A stretch of 64,000 bases of DNA, taken from NCBI RefSeq assembly GCF_000743575.1, contig NZ_JQGC01000017.1, forward strand, positions 1 to 64,000, in the 5' to 3' direction. The notes beneath the pieces were generated by a model. That model did not search any database, had not been told where the DNA came from, and saw only the letters and a program-made list of their open reading frames with translations. The stretch's first letter is position 1, and each line of letters starts with the position of its first letter. Origin of the DNA: Devosia riboflavina. Its GTDB lineage: Bacteria > Pseudomonadota > Alphaproteobacteria > Rhizobiales > Devosiaceae. Both the position numbers and the translations under genes were made by a program. Of the stretch, positions 17,217 through 27,000 are shown in pieces.

Positions 17217-18482
17217 TCAGGCGTCCTTCTTGTCCAATCCGTAATAGGTGTGCAGAGCGCGAACCGCAAGCTCAGCATATTCTTCATCGATCAGGACCGA
17301 GGTCTTGATTTCCGAAGTCGTGATCAGCTGGATATTGATGCCCTTGTCGGCCAGGGCCTTGAACATGGACGATGCAACGCCCGCATGGCTGCGCATGCCG
17401 ACGCCCACAACCGAGACCTTCGCCCCGCCCTTGGATCCCGAAAGGCGGGCATATTCGAACTTGCCGCCATTCTGTTCAAGCGCCTTGACCGCCTTGTCAT
17501 ATTCGCTGTCAGGCACGGTGAAGGTGATGTCGGTGGTCGCGCCATCATCGGCAATGTTCTGCACGATCATGTCGACGATGATGCCTTCGTCAGCGAGCTG
17601 GCCAAAAATGGCAGCGGCAACGCCGGGCTTGTCCTTGACGTCGCGAAGGGTGATCTTGGCCTCGGCCTTGGCGAGCGTCACGCCCGAAACGATCTGCTTT
17701 TCCATGATCTCATCCTCATCGCAAACGAGCGTGCCGGGGACACCGGGCTTTCCATCAGGCGCAATCTGGGGCGCGTTGGGGTCATCAAAACTGGAGCGCA
17801 CCAGGAGGCGCACCTTGTGGGCCATGGCCATTTCGACCGAGCGGATCATCAAGACCTTGGCGCCGAGCGAGGCCATCTCAAGCATTTCCTCGAAGGAAAT
17901 CTTGGTCATGCGCTGCGCCTTGGGCACGATGCGCGGGTCCGTCGTGTAAACGCCGTCCACATCGGTATAGATGTCGCAGCGATCTGCGCCGACGGCCGCA
18001 GCCACGGCCACAGCCGAAGTATCCGAACCACCGCGACCCAAAGTCGTCACGCGGCCATGGGGCGAAATACCCTGGAAGCCGGTGATCACAGGCACCCAGC
18101 CATCCTTCATGCGCTTGTCGAGTTCGGTCGGCTCGATGCCGGTAATTCGCGCCGCGCCATGCGCATCATCGGTATGGATCGGCACCTGCCAGCCCGCGAA
18201 CGACCGCGACTGGATGCCCATTTCGCTGAGCACGATCGCCATGAGGCCGGCCGTGACCTGCTCGCCCGAGGCGACCACGGCGTCATATTCGCGCGCATCG
18301 TGGAATTTGCTCGCCTCGTTGACCCAGCCAACCAGTTCATTGGTTTTGCCCGACATGGCGGAAACGACGACGGCCACTTCATTGCCGGCTTCGACTTCGC
18401 GCTTCACATGGAGGGCGGAATGGCGGATGCGTTCGATATTGGCCATCGAGGTGCCACCGAACTTGACGACGATACGGGCCAC
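17217..18482 (-). CDS. lysC: Aspartate kinase
   Basis: 421 residues. Phosphorylates aspartate, the first step towards lysine, methionine and threonine. Kinase domain opens with VVKFGGTSMANIERIR; GRGGSDTSAVAVAAAV is the phosphate/aspartate-binding segment; two ACT regulatory domains fill about 265-421 (VSVVGVGMRSHAGVASSMF is typical of the second), predicting feedback inhibition by lysine and/or threonine. Seventy bases upstream of ptsP on the same strand, and divergent from ubiG. Confidence 0.97.
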   Translation of the reverse strand: MARIVVKFGGTSMANIERIRHSALHVKREVEAGNEVAVVVSAMSGKTNELVGWVNEASKFHDAREYDAVVASGEQVTAGLMAIVLSEMGIQSRSFAGWQVPIHTDDAHGAARITGIEPTELDKRMKDGWVPVITGFQGISPHGRVTTLGRGGSDTSAVAVAAAVGADRCDIYTDVDGVYTTDPRIVPKAQRMTKISFEEMLEMASLGAKVLMIRSVEMAMAHKVRLLVRSSFDDPNAPQIAPDGKPGVPGTLVCDEDEIMEKQIVSGVTLAKAEAKITLRDVKDKPGVAAAIFGQLADEGIIVDMIVQNIADDGATTDITFTVPDSEYDKAVKALEQNGGKFEYARLSGSKGGAKVSVVGVGMRSHAGVASSMFKALADKGINIQLITTSEIKTSVLIDEEYAELAVRALHTYYGLDKKDA

Positions 18483-18666
18483 TTTCTTCCCCGGTCTTCC
18501 GCCGAACCCGGCGGTACGCTTTCATTAGCGCGGGGAAATGCCACAAAGCGCGGTTAGGATCAACTGGGATCACGCGCTCAGCGTCACCAGTGATCGCGCC
18601 CTGCGTCACCCCGCGCCTTGAACCAGCCCCGGATGCTCTGCCATATGGGGGAAGAAGGAGCACGCA

Positions 18667-19407
18667 ATGTCCCAGACCACGATCAACGACGCCGAGATCG
18701 CCAAGTTCACGGCCATGGCCGAGGAATGGTGGGACCCCAAGGGCAAGTTCAAGCCGCTCCATAAGTTCAATCCGGTGCGTCTGGCCTATATTCGCGACAA
18801 TCTGGTCTCCCATTTTGGCCGTGATACTTCGGGCATGCGCCCTCTTGAGGGCCTAAGAATCGTCGATATCGGTTGTGGTGGTGGCCTCCTTTGTGAACCA
18901 CTTACCCGGCTTGGCGCGAAAGTGACCGGTGTCGATGCTGCCGAGCGCAATATTAGCATCGCCAGGATCCACGCGGATAAGTCGGGGCTCGATATCGACT
19001 ATCGCGTCACGACGTCCGAAGCCCTGGTCGCGGCCGGCGAGAAATTCGACGTCGTCCTCAACATGGAGGTCGTGGAACACGTCGACAATGTGCCGCTCTA
19101 CATGAAGAGCTGCGCCGATCTCGTGGCGCCGGGCGGTTTGATGTTTACCGCCACGCTCAACCGCACTGCCCGCGCCTATGCCCTCGCCATTCTCGGCGCC
19201 GAATATGTGCTGCGCTGGCTGCCCAAGGGCACGCATGACTGGAAGAAGTTTCTTACCCCCGACGAGATACGCAGTCTCCTCACCCGCAACGGGCTGAAAG
19301 TCACCGAGGGCAAGGGCGTCACCTTCAATCCCATCGCCGACGAATGGCGGCTCTCCTCGGATATGGCGGTCAACTACATGCTGCTGGCGGAACGCCCTAC
19401 CGCCTGA
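18667..19407 (+). CDS. ubiG: Ubiquinone biosynthesis O-methyltransferase
   Basis: 246 residues. Performs both O-methylations in ubiquinone synthesis (2-polyprenyl-6-hydroxyphenol and 3-demethylubiquinol). Class I methyltransferase signature [25 protein letters not shown], with the family start [26 protein letters not shown] and the segment [15 protein letters not shown] ends 9 bases before ATG 18667. Divergent from lysC; converges with the AlkD-like gene three bases after its stop, which leaves no room for a terminator between them. Confidence 0.96.
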   Translation: MSQTTINDAEIAKFTAMAEEWWDPKGKFKPLHKFNPVRLAYIRDNLVSHFGRDTSGMRPLEGLRIVDIGCGGGLLCEPLTRLGAKVTGVDAAERNISIARIHADKSGLDIDYRVTTSEALVAAGEKFDVVLNMEVVEHVDNVPLYMKSCADLVAPGGLMFTATLNRTARAYALAILGAEYVLRWLPKGTHDWKKFLTPDEIRSLLTRNGLKVTEGKGVTFNPIADEWRLSSDMAVNYMLLAERPTA

Positions 19408-19410
19408 TTT

Positions 19411-20136
19411 TCATTTGCCGCGCTTGAGCCATTCGGCGCGTTCGGCAGCGGAAAAATGCTCGATGGCATAGCGCAGAGCGACGCGCGGCATGGTATCGGC
19501 ATGCCTGTCGAGAAAGGCGCGCAATCGCTCCTGCGCAGAGCGCTCGGTCTCACGCAGCACGCCGCCGACCACCTTGTTGATGAGATCCTGAGGGTCGTGG
19601 ACGAGAATTTCGGCGATGGCAAAGACGTCGTCGAGATCGCCCTTGCGGGCAAAGGCCATGGTCGCAAGCATGGCCGTACGCCGTTCCCAGAGATTTTCTG
19701 AACGGGCCAGCGTGTAGAGCACCGAACGATCGCGATCGCGCAGCCAGACGCCGACGATCTGCGGCGCGCCAAGATCGACCAGGTCCCAATTGTTGATCCG
19801 GTCGTGTCGCCGCAGATAGAGCGCCGCCAATTCCCCACGCCGCTCTTGGGTGGTTTTCTTGAGGCCGAACTGCTTGGCCATGATCGAAACCGCACCGGCC
19901 CGCGCCTCGTGGATATCGCTGTCGAGGAGCTTTTCGATTTCATCGAGCGGCATCAGCACATGCTCTTTGGCGAGCGCAAAGACCGTGCCCATGCGCACGC
20001 CGATAAACCGGTCGCCCTCGCCATATTCGCCCTTTCCCGATTTGAAATAGCGCCCGATCTTGCGCAGTTCCTCGTCGGACTGGTTGGCTTCGAGGGCCCT
20101 GACAAAATCCTCGGACCTCGGAAAACGATCAGCCAT
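19411..20136 (-). CDS. AlkD-like DNA alkylation repair protein
   Basis: 241 residues from ATG 20136 (MADRFPRSEDF). All-helical HEAT-like repeat protein of the AlkD family: GVRMGTVFALAKEH, LLDSDIHEARAGAVSIMAKQ, NNWDLVDLGAPQIVG and ENLWERRTAMLATMAFARKGD are the family landmarks; WDLVD contains the conserved Trp-Asp of the alkylated-base pocket. Such proteins excise cationic 3- or 7-alkyl purines without base flipping. A much longer open frame extends upstream, antisense to the diguanylate cyclase gene, and is not coding. Divergent from that gene across 153 bases. Confidence 0.85.
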   Translation of the reverse strand: MADRFPRSEDFVRALEANQSDEELRKIGRYFKSGKGEYGEGDRFIGVRMGTVFALAKEHVLMPLDEIEKLLDSDIHEARAGAVSIMAKQFGLKKTTQERRGELAALYLRRHDRINNWDLVDLGAPQIVGVWLRDRDRSVLYTLARSENLWERRTAMLATMAFARKGDLDDVFAIAEILVHDPQDLINKVVGGVLRETERSAQERLRAFLDRHADTMPRVALRYAIEHFSAAERAEWLKRGK

Positions 20137-20289
20137 CGCCTGCCCTCCCCGTTGCTTGCTTGAGATCACCACGAAAATCGCCATCAGATCGAGTTCGATG
20201 ATCTGCCTTAACGCCTGCTCAACACACTGCATCGAAAATGCTCGCCGGGGCACGATCAAATCAGCGATTGGGATTTTGATAGCCACTCC

Positions 20290-21450
20290 ATGCCCGATAG
20301 CCAGCAATTCAGTGCGACATCGCCCGTGAAGAATTTGAGACAGGCGGCCTTTGACTGGCTGACGACGCCGGCTGACCCGGCCAATGAGAACATTCGCGCC
20401 GAATTGTGCCGTACCCTCGTGACGAGCAAGACCGCCGTCGCCCTTGGCGCAGCCAGCGTGATCATCCTCGTCGCCGCCATCGGCCTGCTCAAGGACGCGC
20501 TGGAAGGCATCTGGGTTGGCGCCGCCATAGCTGCCGCGCTGGCGCTTCGCCTCTATTCGCTGATGCGCGCAGCGGCAGCGCCGGAAAGCGAAAACGCCAT
20601 GCGCATGGTGGTCGAGGCGGGGCTCCTCTATGCCGTGGGCATCGGCCTTGCCGGCGTCGCCGCCATTTCGAGCGGCCAACTGGCCATCGTCGTTCTCGGC
20701 GCCCTGGTCGTGACCGGGCTCGTTTTCGGCTTCTGCATCACCAATAGTGGCGTACCGCGTTTTGCCACGACGCAGGCCCTGATCGTCATGCTGCCCTTCA
20801 TCGCCGCAGCGGGCATTTCCGGCCCTCCCGAAATGCTGATGGTCTTCCTGCACGCCCCCATCTGGGTCGGCGGGTTGATCCTGCTCATCAAGACCAGCCA
20901 CCAGCGTCTTGCGAGCCTGATCAAGGCGCAGGCGACGAGCCGATACCTGGCCTATAACGACGCTTTGACCGGCCTCGCCAATCGGGCCCAGGTGATGAGC
21001 ACATTGCAGCAATTGGCCACCAACCGCCCCGGCCCGCGAAAACCCGTCCAGACCCATACGCCTTACCTCTTCTATCTCGACCTCGACGGGTTCAAGGGCG
21101 TCAACGACAACTTTGGCCACGGTGCCGGTGACGCGTTGCTGCAGGCTGTCGCGCAACGGCTCAAGGACAATGTCCGTCTCTCCGATCTGGTTGGGCGTCT
21201 GGGCGGCGACGAATTCGTCCTCATTCTCGAAGACTATCCGGCCGACCGGATCAGTCTGCTGGCGGAACGCCTCACCCAGGCCATGGCCGAACCATTCGAC
21301 CTGCCCGAAGGCGAAAAGGCCCTGATCGGGGTCAGTATCGGCGGCGCCCCGCTGGGGATTGATCCGCACCTCGCCCTCGCCCAGGCCGACACCATGCTCT
21401 ACCGCGCCAAGCATCGCGGCCGCGGCACGCATGTCCTCGCCGGTATCTGA
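20290..21450 (+). CDS. Membrane diguanylate cyclase (GGDEF)
   Basis: 386 residues. The N-terminal part (about 45-200) has several hydrophobic membrane segments in an unrecognised sensor arrangement. The C-terminal GGDEF domain (about 215-380) has an intact active site GGDEF at 305-309 and an intact product-inhibition site RLSD at 296-299, so it should make cyclic di-GMP and be feedback-inhibited. DALTGLANRAQ and DLDGFKGVND are the conserved substrate-binding blocks. The ribosome binding site at ATG 20290 is weak. Long frames on the other strand here are shadows. Confidence 0.9.
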   Translation: MPDSQQFSATSPVKNLRQAAFDWLTTPADPANENIRAELCRTLVTSKTAVALGAASVIILVAAIGLLKDALEGIWVGAAIAAALALRLYSLMRAAAAPESENAMRMVVEAGLLYAVGIGLAGVAAISSGQLAIVVLGALVVTGLVFGFCITNSGVPRFATTQALIVMLPFIAAAGISGPPEMLMVFLHAPIWVGGLILLIKTSHQRLASLIKAQATSRYLAYNDALTGLANRAQVMSTLQQLATNRPGPRKPVQTHTPYLFYLDLDGFKGVNDNFGHGAGDALLQAVAQRLKDNVRLSDLVGRLGGDEFVLILEDYPADRISLLAERLTQAMAEPFDLPEGEKALIGVSIGGAPLGIDPHLALAQADTMLYRAKHRGRGTHVLAGI

Positions 21451-21513
21451 AGCCAGGCCACGACCATGCGCTCCCATCGGCCTTCGCCGTGGGATTTTGC
21501 TGTTGGACGGACC

Positions 21514-21568
21514 CCGGAGCGGCATTCGCCTCGAAGTATTTTGATAATTGAAGCGGATACCGCTCCGG
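21514..21568. repeat. Wide inverted repeat
   Basis: Perfect 9-base arms CCGGAGCGG (21514-21522) and CCGCTCCGG (21560-21568) separated by 37 bases. Confidence 0.6.
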
Positions 21569-21799
21569 AGTGCCCTCTTTTCGGGCGGGAACTATGGGCG
21601 ACCCTTGATCGCTCGTCGCAGGCGGCCAGCCCCGAACGTACGCTGGAGACGATCCAGCGCCGGGCCCCCTCGCTACTGTCGTCTGCAGACCGTCCGTGCG
21701 AGGTTGGATGGGGCTATTATGGGGGCAGAATTGGAGGCGGGGATAAGATGGATATCTTTTGTCCTCATCCATCCCGCCAGTCGTCACCACCGGAGCTGG

Positions 21800-21822
21800 A
21801 TTGCCGGGACGAGCCCGGCAAT
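21800..21822. repeat. REP-like palindrome
   Basis: Arms ATTGCCGGG (21800-21808) and CCCGGCAAT (21814-21822) around ACGAG, followed by GACGACGG; a frequent intergenic palindrome type in Alphaproteobacteria. Confidence 0.65.
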
Positions 21823-21978
21823 GACGACGGATCGACCAGGGCGGGGGCGAGGTTCCAGGCCCGCAATATCGAGAGTACCGTACGGTACGGTACGGAAAAT
21901 CCTTGAAGCTCCTCTGGAATGGGTCTAAAGAAAAGGGAACTCCGGCCCCACCGGCGACAACGTATTGAGGAAACCGCC

Positions 21979-23832
21979 ATGCCTGTCTATCGCTCCCGCA
22001 CAACCACTCATGGCCGCAACATGGCCGGCGCGCGTGGCCTGTGGCGCGCCACCGGCATGAAGGAAGGCGATTTCGGCAAGCCCATTATCGCCGTGGTTAA
22101 TTCCTTCACCCAGTTCGTGCCCGGTCACGTGCACCTGAAGGATCTTGGCCAGCTCGTTGCCCGTGAAATCGAAGCCGCCGGTGGCGTCGCGAAAGAGTTC
22201 AACACCATCGCCGTGGACGACGGCATCGCCATGGGCCACGACGGCATGCTCTATTCGCTGCCGAGCCGCGACATCATCGCTGACTCGGTCGAATACATGG
22301 TCAATGCGCATACCGCCGACGCCATGGTCTGCATTTCCAATTGCGACAAGATCACGCCCGGCATGCTGAACGCGGCCATGCGCCTCAACATCCCGGTGGT
22401 CTTCGTTTCCGGCGGCCCGATGGAAGCGGGCAAGGCAATCGTGAAGGGCAAGCTGCAGGCGCTCGATCTCGTCGACGCCATGGTGATGGCTGCCGACGAT
22501 CACTATACCGACGAGGAAGTGCAGGCTGTCGAAGAAGCCGCCTGCCCCACCTGTGGCTCGTGCTCGGGCATGTTCACCGCCAATTCGATGAACTGCCTTA
22601 CCGAAGCCCTGGGCCTCTCGCTGCCGGGCAATGGTTCGACGCTCGCTACCCACTCGGACCGCAAGCGCCTCTTCCAGGAAGCCGGCCACCTGATCGTCGA
22701 TCTCGCCCGCCGCTATTACGAGCAGGACGACGAAACCGTGCTGCCGCGCTCGATCGCGACCAAAGAGGCGTTTGAAAACGCCATGGCGCTCGATATCGCC
22801 ATGGGCGGCTCGACCAATACCGTGCTGCACATCCTCGCCGCTGCCCATGAAGGCGGCGTCGACTTCACCATGGACGATATCGACGCCCTGTCGCGTCGCG
22901 TGCCGGTGCTTTCCAAGGTGGCCCCGGCCAAGAACGACGTGCACATGGAAGACGTCCACCGCGCCGGCGGCATCTTTGCAATTTTGGGCCAGCTCGATCG
23001 TGCGGGCCTGATCAACCGCAAGGAACCAACAGTTCACGCCGCGACCATGGGCGATGCCATCGACAAGTGGGACATCTCCCGCACCAATTCCGAGAGTGTT
23101 CGCAACTTCTACATGGCCGCTCCGGGCGGCGTGCGCACGACGGAAGCCTTCTCGCAATCCAATCGCTGGGCCGAACTCGACACCGACCGCACCAATGGCG
23201 CGATCCGTTCGCCCGAACACCCCTTCTCCAAGGACGGTGGTCTCGCTGTCCTCAAGGGCAATATCGCGCTCGATGGCTGCATCGTGAAGACGGCGGGCGT
23301 CGATGAATCGATCCTGAAATTCACCGGCCCGGCCCGCGTCTTCGAAAGCCAGGACTCAACGGTGAAAGCGATCCTTTCCAACGAGATCAAGCCCGGCGAC
23401 GTGCTGGTGATCCGCTATGAAGGCCCCAAGGGCGGCCCCGGCATGCAGGAAATGCTCTATCCCACGAGCTACCTGAAATCGAAGGGTCTGGGCAAAGCCT
23501 GTGCCCTCCTCACCGACGGCCGCTTCTCCGGCGGCACTTCGGGCCTCTCCATCGGCCATGCTTCGCCTGAAGCGGCCGAGGGCGGTGCCATCGGCCTCGT
23601 GCGCGAGGGCGACATCATCGAGATCGACATCCCCAACCGCACCGTCAACGTGCTGGTGTCGGACGCCGAAATGGCCAGCCGTCGCGCTGAACAGGACAAG
23701 CTCGGCTGGAAGCCGGCGCATCCGCGCAAGCGCAAGGTGACCACGGCGCTCAAGGCCTATGCCGCCCTCGTGACCTCGGCCGCCAAGGGCGCCGTGCGCG
23801 ACACCAAGGCCATCGACAAGCTCTGGAACTAG
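21979..23832 (+). CDS. ilvD: Dihydroxy-acid dehydratase
   Basis: 617 residues from ATG 21979 ([20 protein letters not shown]), the conserved family start; GAGGAAA lies 6 bases upstream and the longer frame is discarded. Catalyses the third step of valine/isoleucine synthesis. Iron-sulphur cluster cysteines are visible in [10 protein letters not shown] and [17 protein letters not shown], with the first in the N-terminal part of the domain. [14 protein letters not shown] is the C-terminal signature. A palindromic repeat follows 24 bases after the stop. Confidence 0.97.
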   Translation: MPVYRSRTTTHGRNMAGARGLWRATGMKEGDFGKPIIAVVNSFTQFVPGHVHLKDLGQLVAREIEAAGGVAKEFNTIAVDDGIAMGHDGMLYSLPSRDIIADSVEYMVNAHTADAMVCISNCDKITPGMLNAAMRLNIPVVFVSGGPMEAGKAIVKGKLQALDLVDAMVMAADDHYTDEEVQAVEEAACPTCGSCSGMFTANSMNCLTEALGLSLPGNGSTLATHSDRKRLFQEAGHLIVDLARRYYEQDDETVLPRSIATKEAFENAMALDIAMGGSTNTVLHILAAAHEGGVDFTMDDIDALSRRVPVLSKVAPAKNDVHMEDVHRAGGIFAILGQLDRAGLINRKEPTVHAATMGDAIDKWDISRTNSESVRNFYMAAPGGVRTTEAFSQSNRWAELDTDRTNGAIRSPEHPFSKDGGLAVLKGNIALDGCIVKTAGVDESILKFTGPARVFESQDSTVKAILSNEIKPGDVLVIRYEGPKGGPGMQEMLYPTSYLKSKGLGKACALLTDGRFSGGTSGLSIGHASPEAAEGGAIGLVREGDIIEIDIPNRTVNVLVSDAEMASRRAEQDKLGWKPAHPRKRKVTTALKAYAALVTSAAKGAVRDTKAIDKLWN

Positions 23833-23856
23833 GCACTCGACCGCGCCACCAAAAGC

Positions 23857-23884
23857 GTCATCCTCGGTGAACCCCGAGGATGAC
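23857..23884. repeat. Palindromic repeat after ilvD
   Basis: Perfect 11-base arms GTCATCCTCGG (23857-23867) and CCGAGGATGAC (23874-23884), six-base loop. No T-tract follows, so it looks more like a dispersed REP-type element than an intrinsic terminator, though it may protect the ilvD mRNA end. Confidence 0.65.
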
Positions 23885-24075
23885 AGGCTGTGAATTTGCG
23901 ACAATCGCGTGACAAGCAGCAAGAGCGGTGCTAAAGCCCCGCTCAGCCACTCAGCGGTCTGCCAAGACAGCTGAACTGGTCAGGCCCGATAGCGGGGATT
24001 CCACCCTCCCTATTGGGCCGACCCTAACCTTCCCGACATTGCCGGACGCATAGCCGCCAGATCGAGACGGAAGCC

Positions 24076-24942
24076 TTAGCGGCGACCGATCGCGTCCAGC
24101 GTCGCAAAATCCTCGTCGCTGAGCTTGACCGCTGCCGCGGCGACATTGTCATCGAGATGCTTCACTTTGCCGGTGCCCGGAATGGGCAGCATGACCGGGG
24201 AGCGTTTCAGGAGCCAGGCAAGCGCGATCTGGCTGCCGGAGGCATTGTGCTTCTGGAGAATCGCCTTGGCGCCCTCATGGCCTTCGACGAGGTCGCCACC
24301 GGCCAGCGGGAACCACGGAATGAAGCCGATGCCGTTCTTCTCGCAATAATCCAGCACCGCTTCGCTCTTGCGATTGGCAAAGTTGTAGAGGTTCTGGACG
24401 GTCGCGACCTTGAAGTATTTGGAGGCTTCCTCGATGTCGGCGACGCTGACTTCAGAAAGGCCGACATGACGGATGAGGCCCTCCTTCTGCATGGCGGCGA
24501 TGACTTCGAACTGATCGGTGCGCGGTACCTTGGCGTCGATGCGATGGAGCTGCCAGAGATCGAGGCGTTCGAGCTTCAGGCGGCGAAGGCTGGTCATGAC
24601 GCCCTGGCGCAGAAATTCGGGGCGACCGACCTGGTGCCATTCATCGGGGCCGGTACGGGTGAGACCGCTCTTGGTGGCAACGATCGTGCCCTGCGAATAA
24701 GGCGCCAGTGCCTCGGCGATGAGGTCTTCGCTGATATAGGGACCGTAGCTTTCGGCGGTATCGATGAAATCGACATTGAGTTCCGGCAGGCGTTTCAGCA
24801 CGCGGATGGCTTCGTCGTGATCTTCCGGCGGCCCCCAGATGCCCTTGCCGGTGATGCGCATGGCACCAAAGCCCAGGCGGTTGACGTTCAGGTCTCCGCC
24901 GATGGCAAAGCTGCCCGACAGGCTTGCGTCGAGTGTGGTCAT
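24076..24942 (-). CDS. Aldo/keto reductase
   Basis: 288 residues from the ATG at 24942 ([12 protein letters not shown]), preceded by GGAG at 8 bases; a longer frame exists upstream. NADPH-dependent reductase with a TIM-barrel fold. Catalytic tetrad landmarks: DTAESYG (Asp and Tyr), ATKSGL (Lys) and the His of [23 protein letters not shown] is the NADPH-binding C-terminal segment. Opens with the family pattern [12 protein letters not shown]. Substrate unknown. Not obviously linked to neighbours. Confidence 0.9.
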   Translation of the reverse strand: MTTLDASLSGSFAIGGDLNVNRLGFGAMRITGKGIWGPPEDHDEAIRVLKRLPELNVDFIDTAESYGPYISEDLIAEALAPYSQGTIVATKSGLTRTGPDEWHQVGRPEFLRQGVMTSLRRLKLERLDLWQLHRIDAKVPRTDQFEVIAAMQKEGLIRHVGLSEVSVADIEEASKYFKVATVQNLYNFANRKSEAVLDYCEKNGIGFIPWFPLAGGDLVEGHEGAKAILQKHNASGSQIALAWLLKRSPVMLPIPGTGKVKHLDDNVAAAAVKLSDEDFATLDAIGRR

Positions 24943-25019
24943 CTCAATCACTCCATAGATGGGCGCGAAAGGCGGCGGCCCGAAGACAGGCCGCGACCCC
25001 ACGCTCAGGATTTTGAATT

Positions 25020-25379
25020 TCAGCCCTCGAGGATACCGAGTTCTGCCCGCAGCTTTTTGGTCAATCCCTTGGCGACCAGTACATGCGAGCGCCCGATATA
25101 GGCGAGAAGGTCATCGGCACTGAGGGGCGAGCCCTCGGTCACCGAAACCCATTGGCGCTTGGCGAAATAGGCAGCCTGCTCGACGCCTTCAAGGGCCGTC
25201 AGGATATCAAAACTGTCTTCGCCGCATTTAAACACCAAACGCAACGGCGCAGCATCGGACAAAAGACAAAAGACCTTGCCGCCGACCTTGGCGACGCGCG
25301 CATCCCATTGATCGACGAAGGTCACGCCCGGGCGTTGGGCGAGCTTCTGGTCAAACTGGGTGCGCTCGAAAAGGTTCAA
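25020..25379 (-). CDS. MmcQ/YjbR family protein
   Basis: 119 residues with the family pattern [38 protein letters not shown] and [20 protein letters not shown]. The CyaY-like fold is often described as DNA-binding but the role is not settled. Its start overlaps the end of the DUF1178 gene by four bases, so the two are co-translated. Confidence 0.85.
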   Translation of the reverse strand: MNLFERTQFDQKLAQRPGVTFVDQWDARVAKVGGKVFCLLSDAAPLRLVFKCGEDSFDILTALEGVEQAAYFAKRQWVSVTEGSPLSADDLLAYIGRSHVLVAKGLTKKLRAELGILEG

Positions 25380-25801
25380 TTATGTTCCTCGGGAACATCA
25401 GGCAGCGGCAGGAAATCGACGCCGTCTTCGAGAAGAGCGGTTACTTCGTCGCGTGTCGCTTCGCCATAGATGCCGCGCGCTTCGACTTCCTCGAAATGGA
25501 TCTTTCGCGCCTCTTCGGCAAAGCGATCGCCGACATAATCGGCTTCCGTCGTCACCTGCCGGCGATATTCGCGCAGCATCTCGCGAAACTTCTTGGCGTC
25601 GGGGTGAGCGGCGGAGAGCGGCACGCGCTCATTGTCGGTGCGCGCCACCGCGGGGGCCATCGGCGCCTTTTCGACATGGGCTTCGCCGCAGACGGCGCAA
25701 TTGACGATGCCGCGGGCCTGCTGCTCGTCATAGGCGGCAGCGCTTTTGAACCAGGCGTCGTAGCGATGCCCGTTCGAACACTGGAGTGCGTACTGGATCA
25801 C
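25376..25801 (-). CDS. DUF1178 family protein
   Basis: 141 residues. Family start MIQYALQCSNGHRYDAWFKSAAAYDEQ with an N-terminal zinc-ribbon-like pattern (CSNGH and CAVCG), then KFREMLREYRRQVTTEADYVGDRFAEEARKIHFEE and RGIYGEATRDEVTALLEDGV. Common in Alpha- and Betaproteobacteria, often beside a nitrilase gene as here (65 bases downstream of it). Function unknown; the four Cys/His suggest a small metal site. Confidence 0.88.
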   Translation of the reverse strand: MIQYALQCSNGHRYDAWFKSAAAYDEQQARGIVNCAVCGEAHVEKAPMAPAVARTDNERVPLSAAHPDAKKFREMLREYRRQVTTEADYVGDRFAEEARKIHFEEVEARGIYGEATRDEVTALLEDGVDFLPLPDVPEEHN

Positions 25802-25864
25802 GTTTTTTTCGTTTCTTGGGAGGCGCCAAGGCTGCGCCTCACCTCAAGCATATAGGATCGGGGA

Positions 25865-26692
25865 TCAGCCGTGCAAACTCGGCTTTGCAAAATCGCGCGC
25901 ATTGGCGAGCGCCGGAATGCGCTGCCGCGCTTCCACCACCGCCTGCGGGTCGATCTCGACCACCAGCACGCCCGGCTCATCGTGGTCGAGCTCGGCAATC
26001 ACCTTGCCCCAAGGGTCGATGATGAGCGAGTGGCCATAGGTCGAACGGCCATTGGCATGCGTGCCGCCCTGCGCGGCAGCAATGACATAGGAGCCGGTCT
26101 CGATGGCCCTTGCGCGCAAAAGCACATGCCAATGCGCCTGCCCCGTCGGCACGGTAAAGGCAGCCGGCACGGCAATCAGGTTGGCCCCGGCATTGGCGAG
26201 CGTGTTGTAGAGTTTTGGAAAGCGCATGTCGTAGCAGATGGAAAAGCCCAAGGTGAATGGGTCCAGCGGAACTGTGACGGCCTCTTCGCCACCCTTATAG
26301 GTCGCGCTTTCGCGATAGGCATTGAGCCCGGCAATATCGGCATCGAAGAGGTGAATCTTGTCATAGGTCGCGAGCTGCTCGCCCGTCGGCGCGAACAGCA
26401 CCGAGCGATTGGCAAAGCGCCCGTCTTCGAGCGGAATCGGCAGCGAGCCGATATGGATATGCAGCCCGAGGCGTTTCGCGAGGTCACCGACCCTGGCCAG
26501 TTGCGGATGGCCTTCGAAGGGCGCCGCGACCGAGCGCAACTGGTCGCGGTTTTCCGGGAAGATCATCGTCACTTCCGGGGTAAGGGCATAATCGACGCCC
26601 TGCGCCGCCGCCTCGGTGAGGAGCGGTTCGAGCGCAGCAAGATTGGCTTCCGGATCAAGGCCCGAACGCATCTGGATGGCGGCGATTTTCAT
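25865..26692 (-). CDS. Carbon-nitrogen hydrolase (nitrilase superfamily, Nit1/Nit2-like)
   Basis: 275 residues. Catalytic Glu in LTPEVTMIFPENRD, Lys in YDKIHLFDADI, and Cys in FSICYDMRFPKLY form the nitrilase Glu-Lys-Cys triad. Closest in style to Nit2/deaminated-glutathione amidase types, consistent with grxC directly upstream, but the substrate is an inference. Part of the run comF-grxC-nitrilase-DUF1178-MmcQ on the minus strand. Confidence 0.92.
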   Translation of the reverse strand: MKIAAIQMRSGLDPEANLAALEPLLTEAAAQGVDYALTPEVTMIFPENRDQLRSVAAPFEGHPQLARVGDLAKRLGLHIHIGSLPIPLEDGRFANRSVLFAPTGEQLATYDKIHLFDADIAGLNAYRESATYKGGEEAVTVPLDPFTLGFSICYDMRFPKLYNTLANAGANLIAVPAAFTVPTGQAHWHVLLRARAIETGSYVIAAAQGGTHANGRSTYGHSLIIDPWGKVIAELDHDEPGVLVVEIDPQAVVEARQRIPALANARDFAKPSLHG

Positions 26693-26715
26693 CTTTTGGT
26701 ACCCGGAAAGGACTT

Positions 26716-26970
26716 TTACTGGGCAAGCAGCGGATCGAGCCCGCCGGCGCGGTCGAGGGCCGCCATATCATCGTAGCCGCCGACATGGGTCTCGCCGACG
26801 AAAATCTGCGGCACGGTGCGCCGGCCATTGGCGCGCTGCGTCATGGCTTCGCGCAATGCCGGATCGAGCACGGTGATTTCGGTATAGTCGACGCCCTTAT
26901 CCTCGAGCAGCGCCTTGGCGGCGTGGCAATAGGGACAGGTCGGAGTCGTATAAATTTCAACATTGGCCAT
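26716..26970 (-). CDS. grxC: Glutaredoxin 3
   Basis: 84 residues. Redox active site CPYC at residues 12-15 (TTPTCPYCHAAKALLEDKG), cis-Pro in RTVPQIFVG and the glutathione-binding GGYDDMAAL. Cytoplasmic dithiol glutaredoxin reducing disulphides with glutathione. Thirty bases from comF upstream and 23 from the nitrilase downstream, so likely one transcript. Confidence 0.95.
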   Translation of the reverse strand: MANVEIYTTPTCPYCHAAKALLEDKGVDYTEITVLDPALREAMTQRANGRRTVPQIFVGETHVGGYDDMAALDRAGGLDPLLAQ

Positions 26971-27000
26971 GGATCTGGGGCTCCAAAATCATTTTCATCC

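Larger units (their letters stand above)
21451..21978. other. Long intergenic region upstream of ilvD with several inverted and direct repeats
   Basis: About 530 bases without a supported gene, part of it probably the ilvD leader. It holds a wide inverted repeat (21514-21568), a compact palindrome (21800-21822) and three TACGG units in tandem (21881-21895) preceded by the inverse TACCG. Open frames here lack start signals and family similarity. Confidence 0.5.

Noticed and set aside
19411-21525. 704-codon reading of the AlkD-like gene
   Set aside because: Everything upstream of the ATG at 20136 is antisense to the diguanylate cyclase; the true gene is 241 codons.
21871-21895. Tandem TACGG units as iterons or a CRISPR-like array
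   Set aside because: Only three five-base units without spacers; too short for either.
23857-24075. tRNA or other structured RNA gene after ilvD
   Set aside because: The palindrome at 23857-23884 is a simple hairpin; no T-loop GGTTCGAATCC-type sequence or cloverleaf follows.
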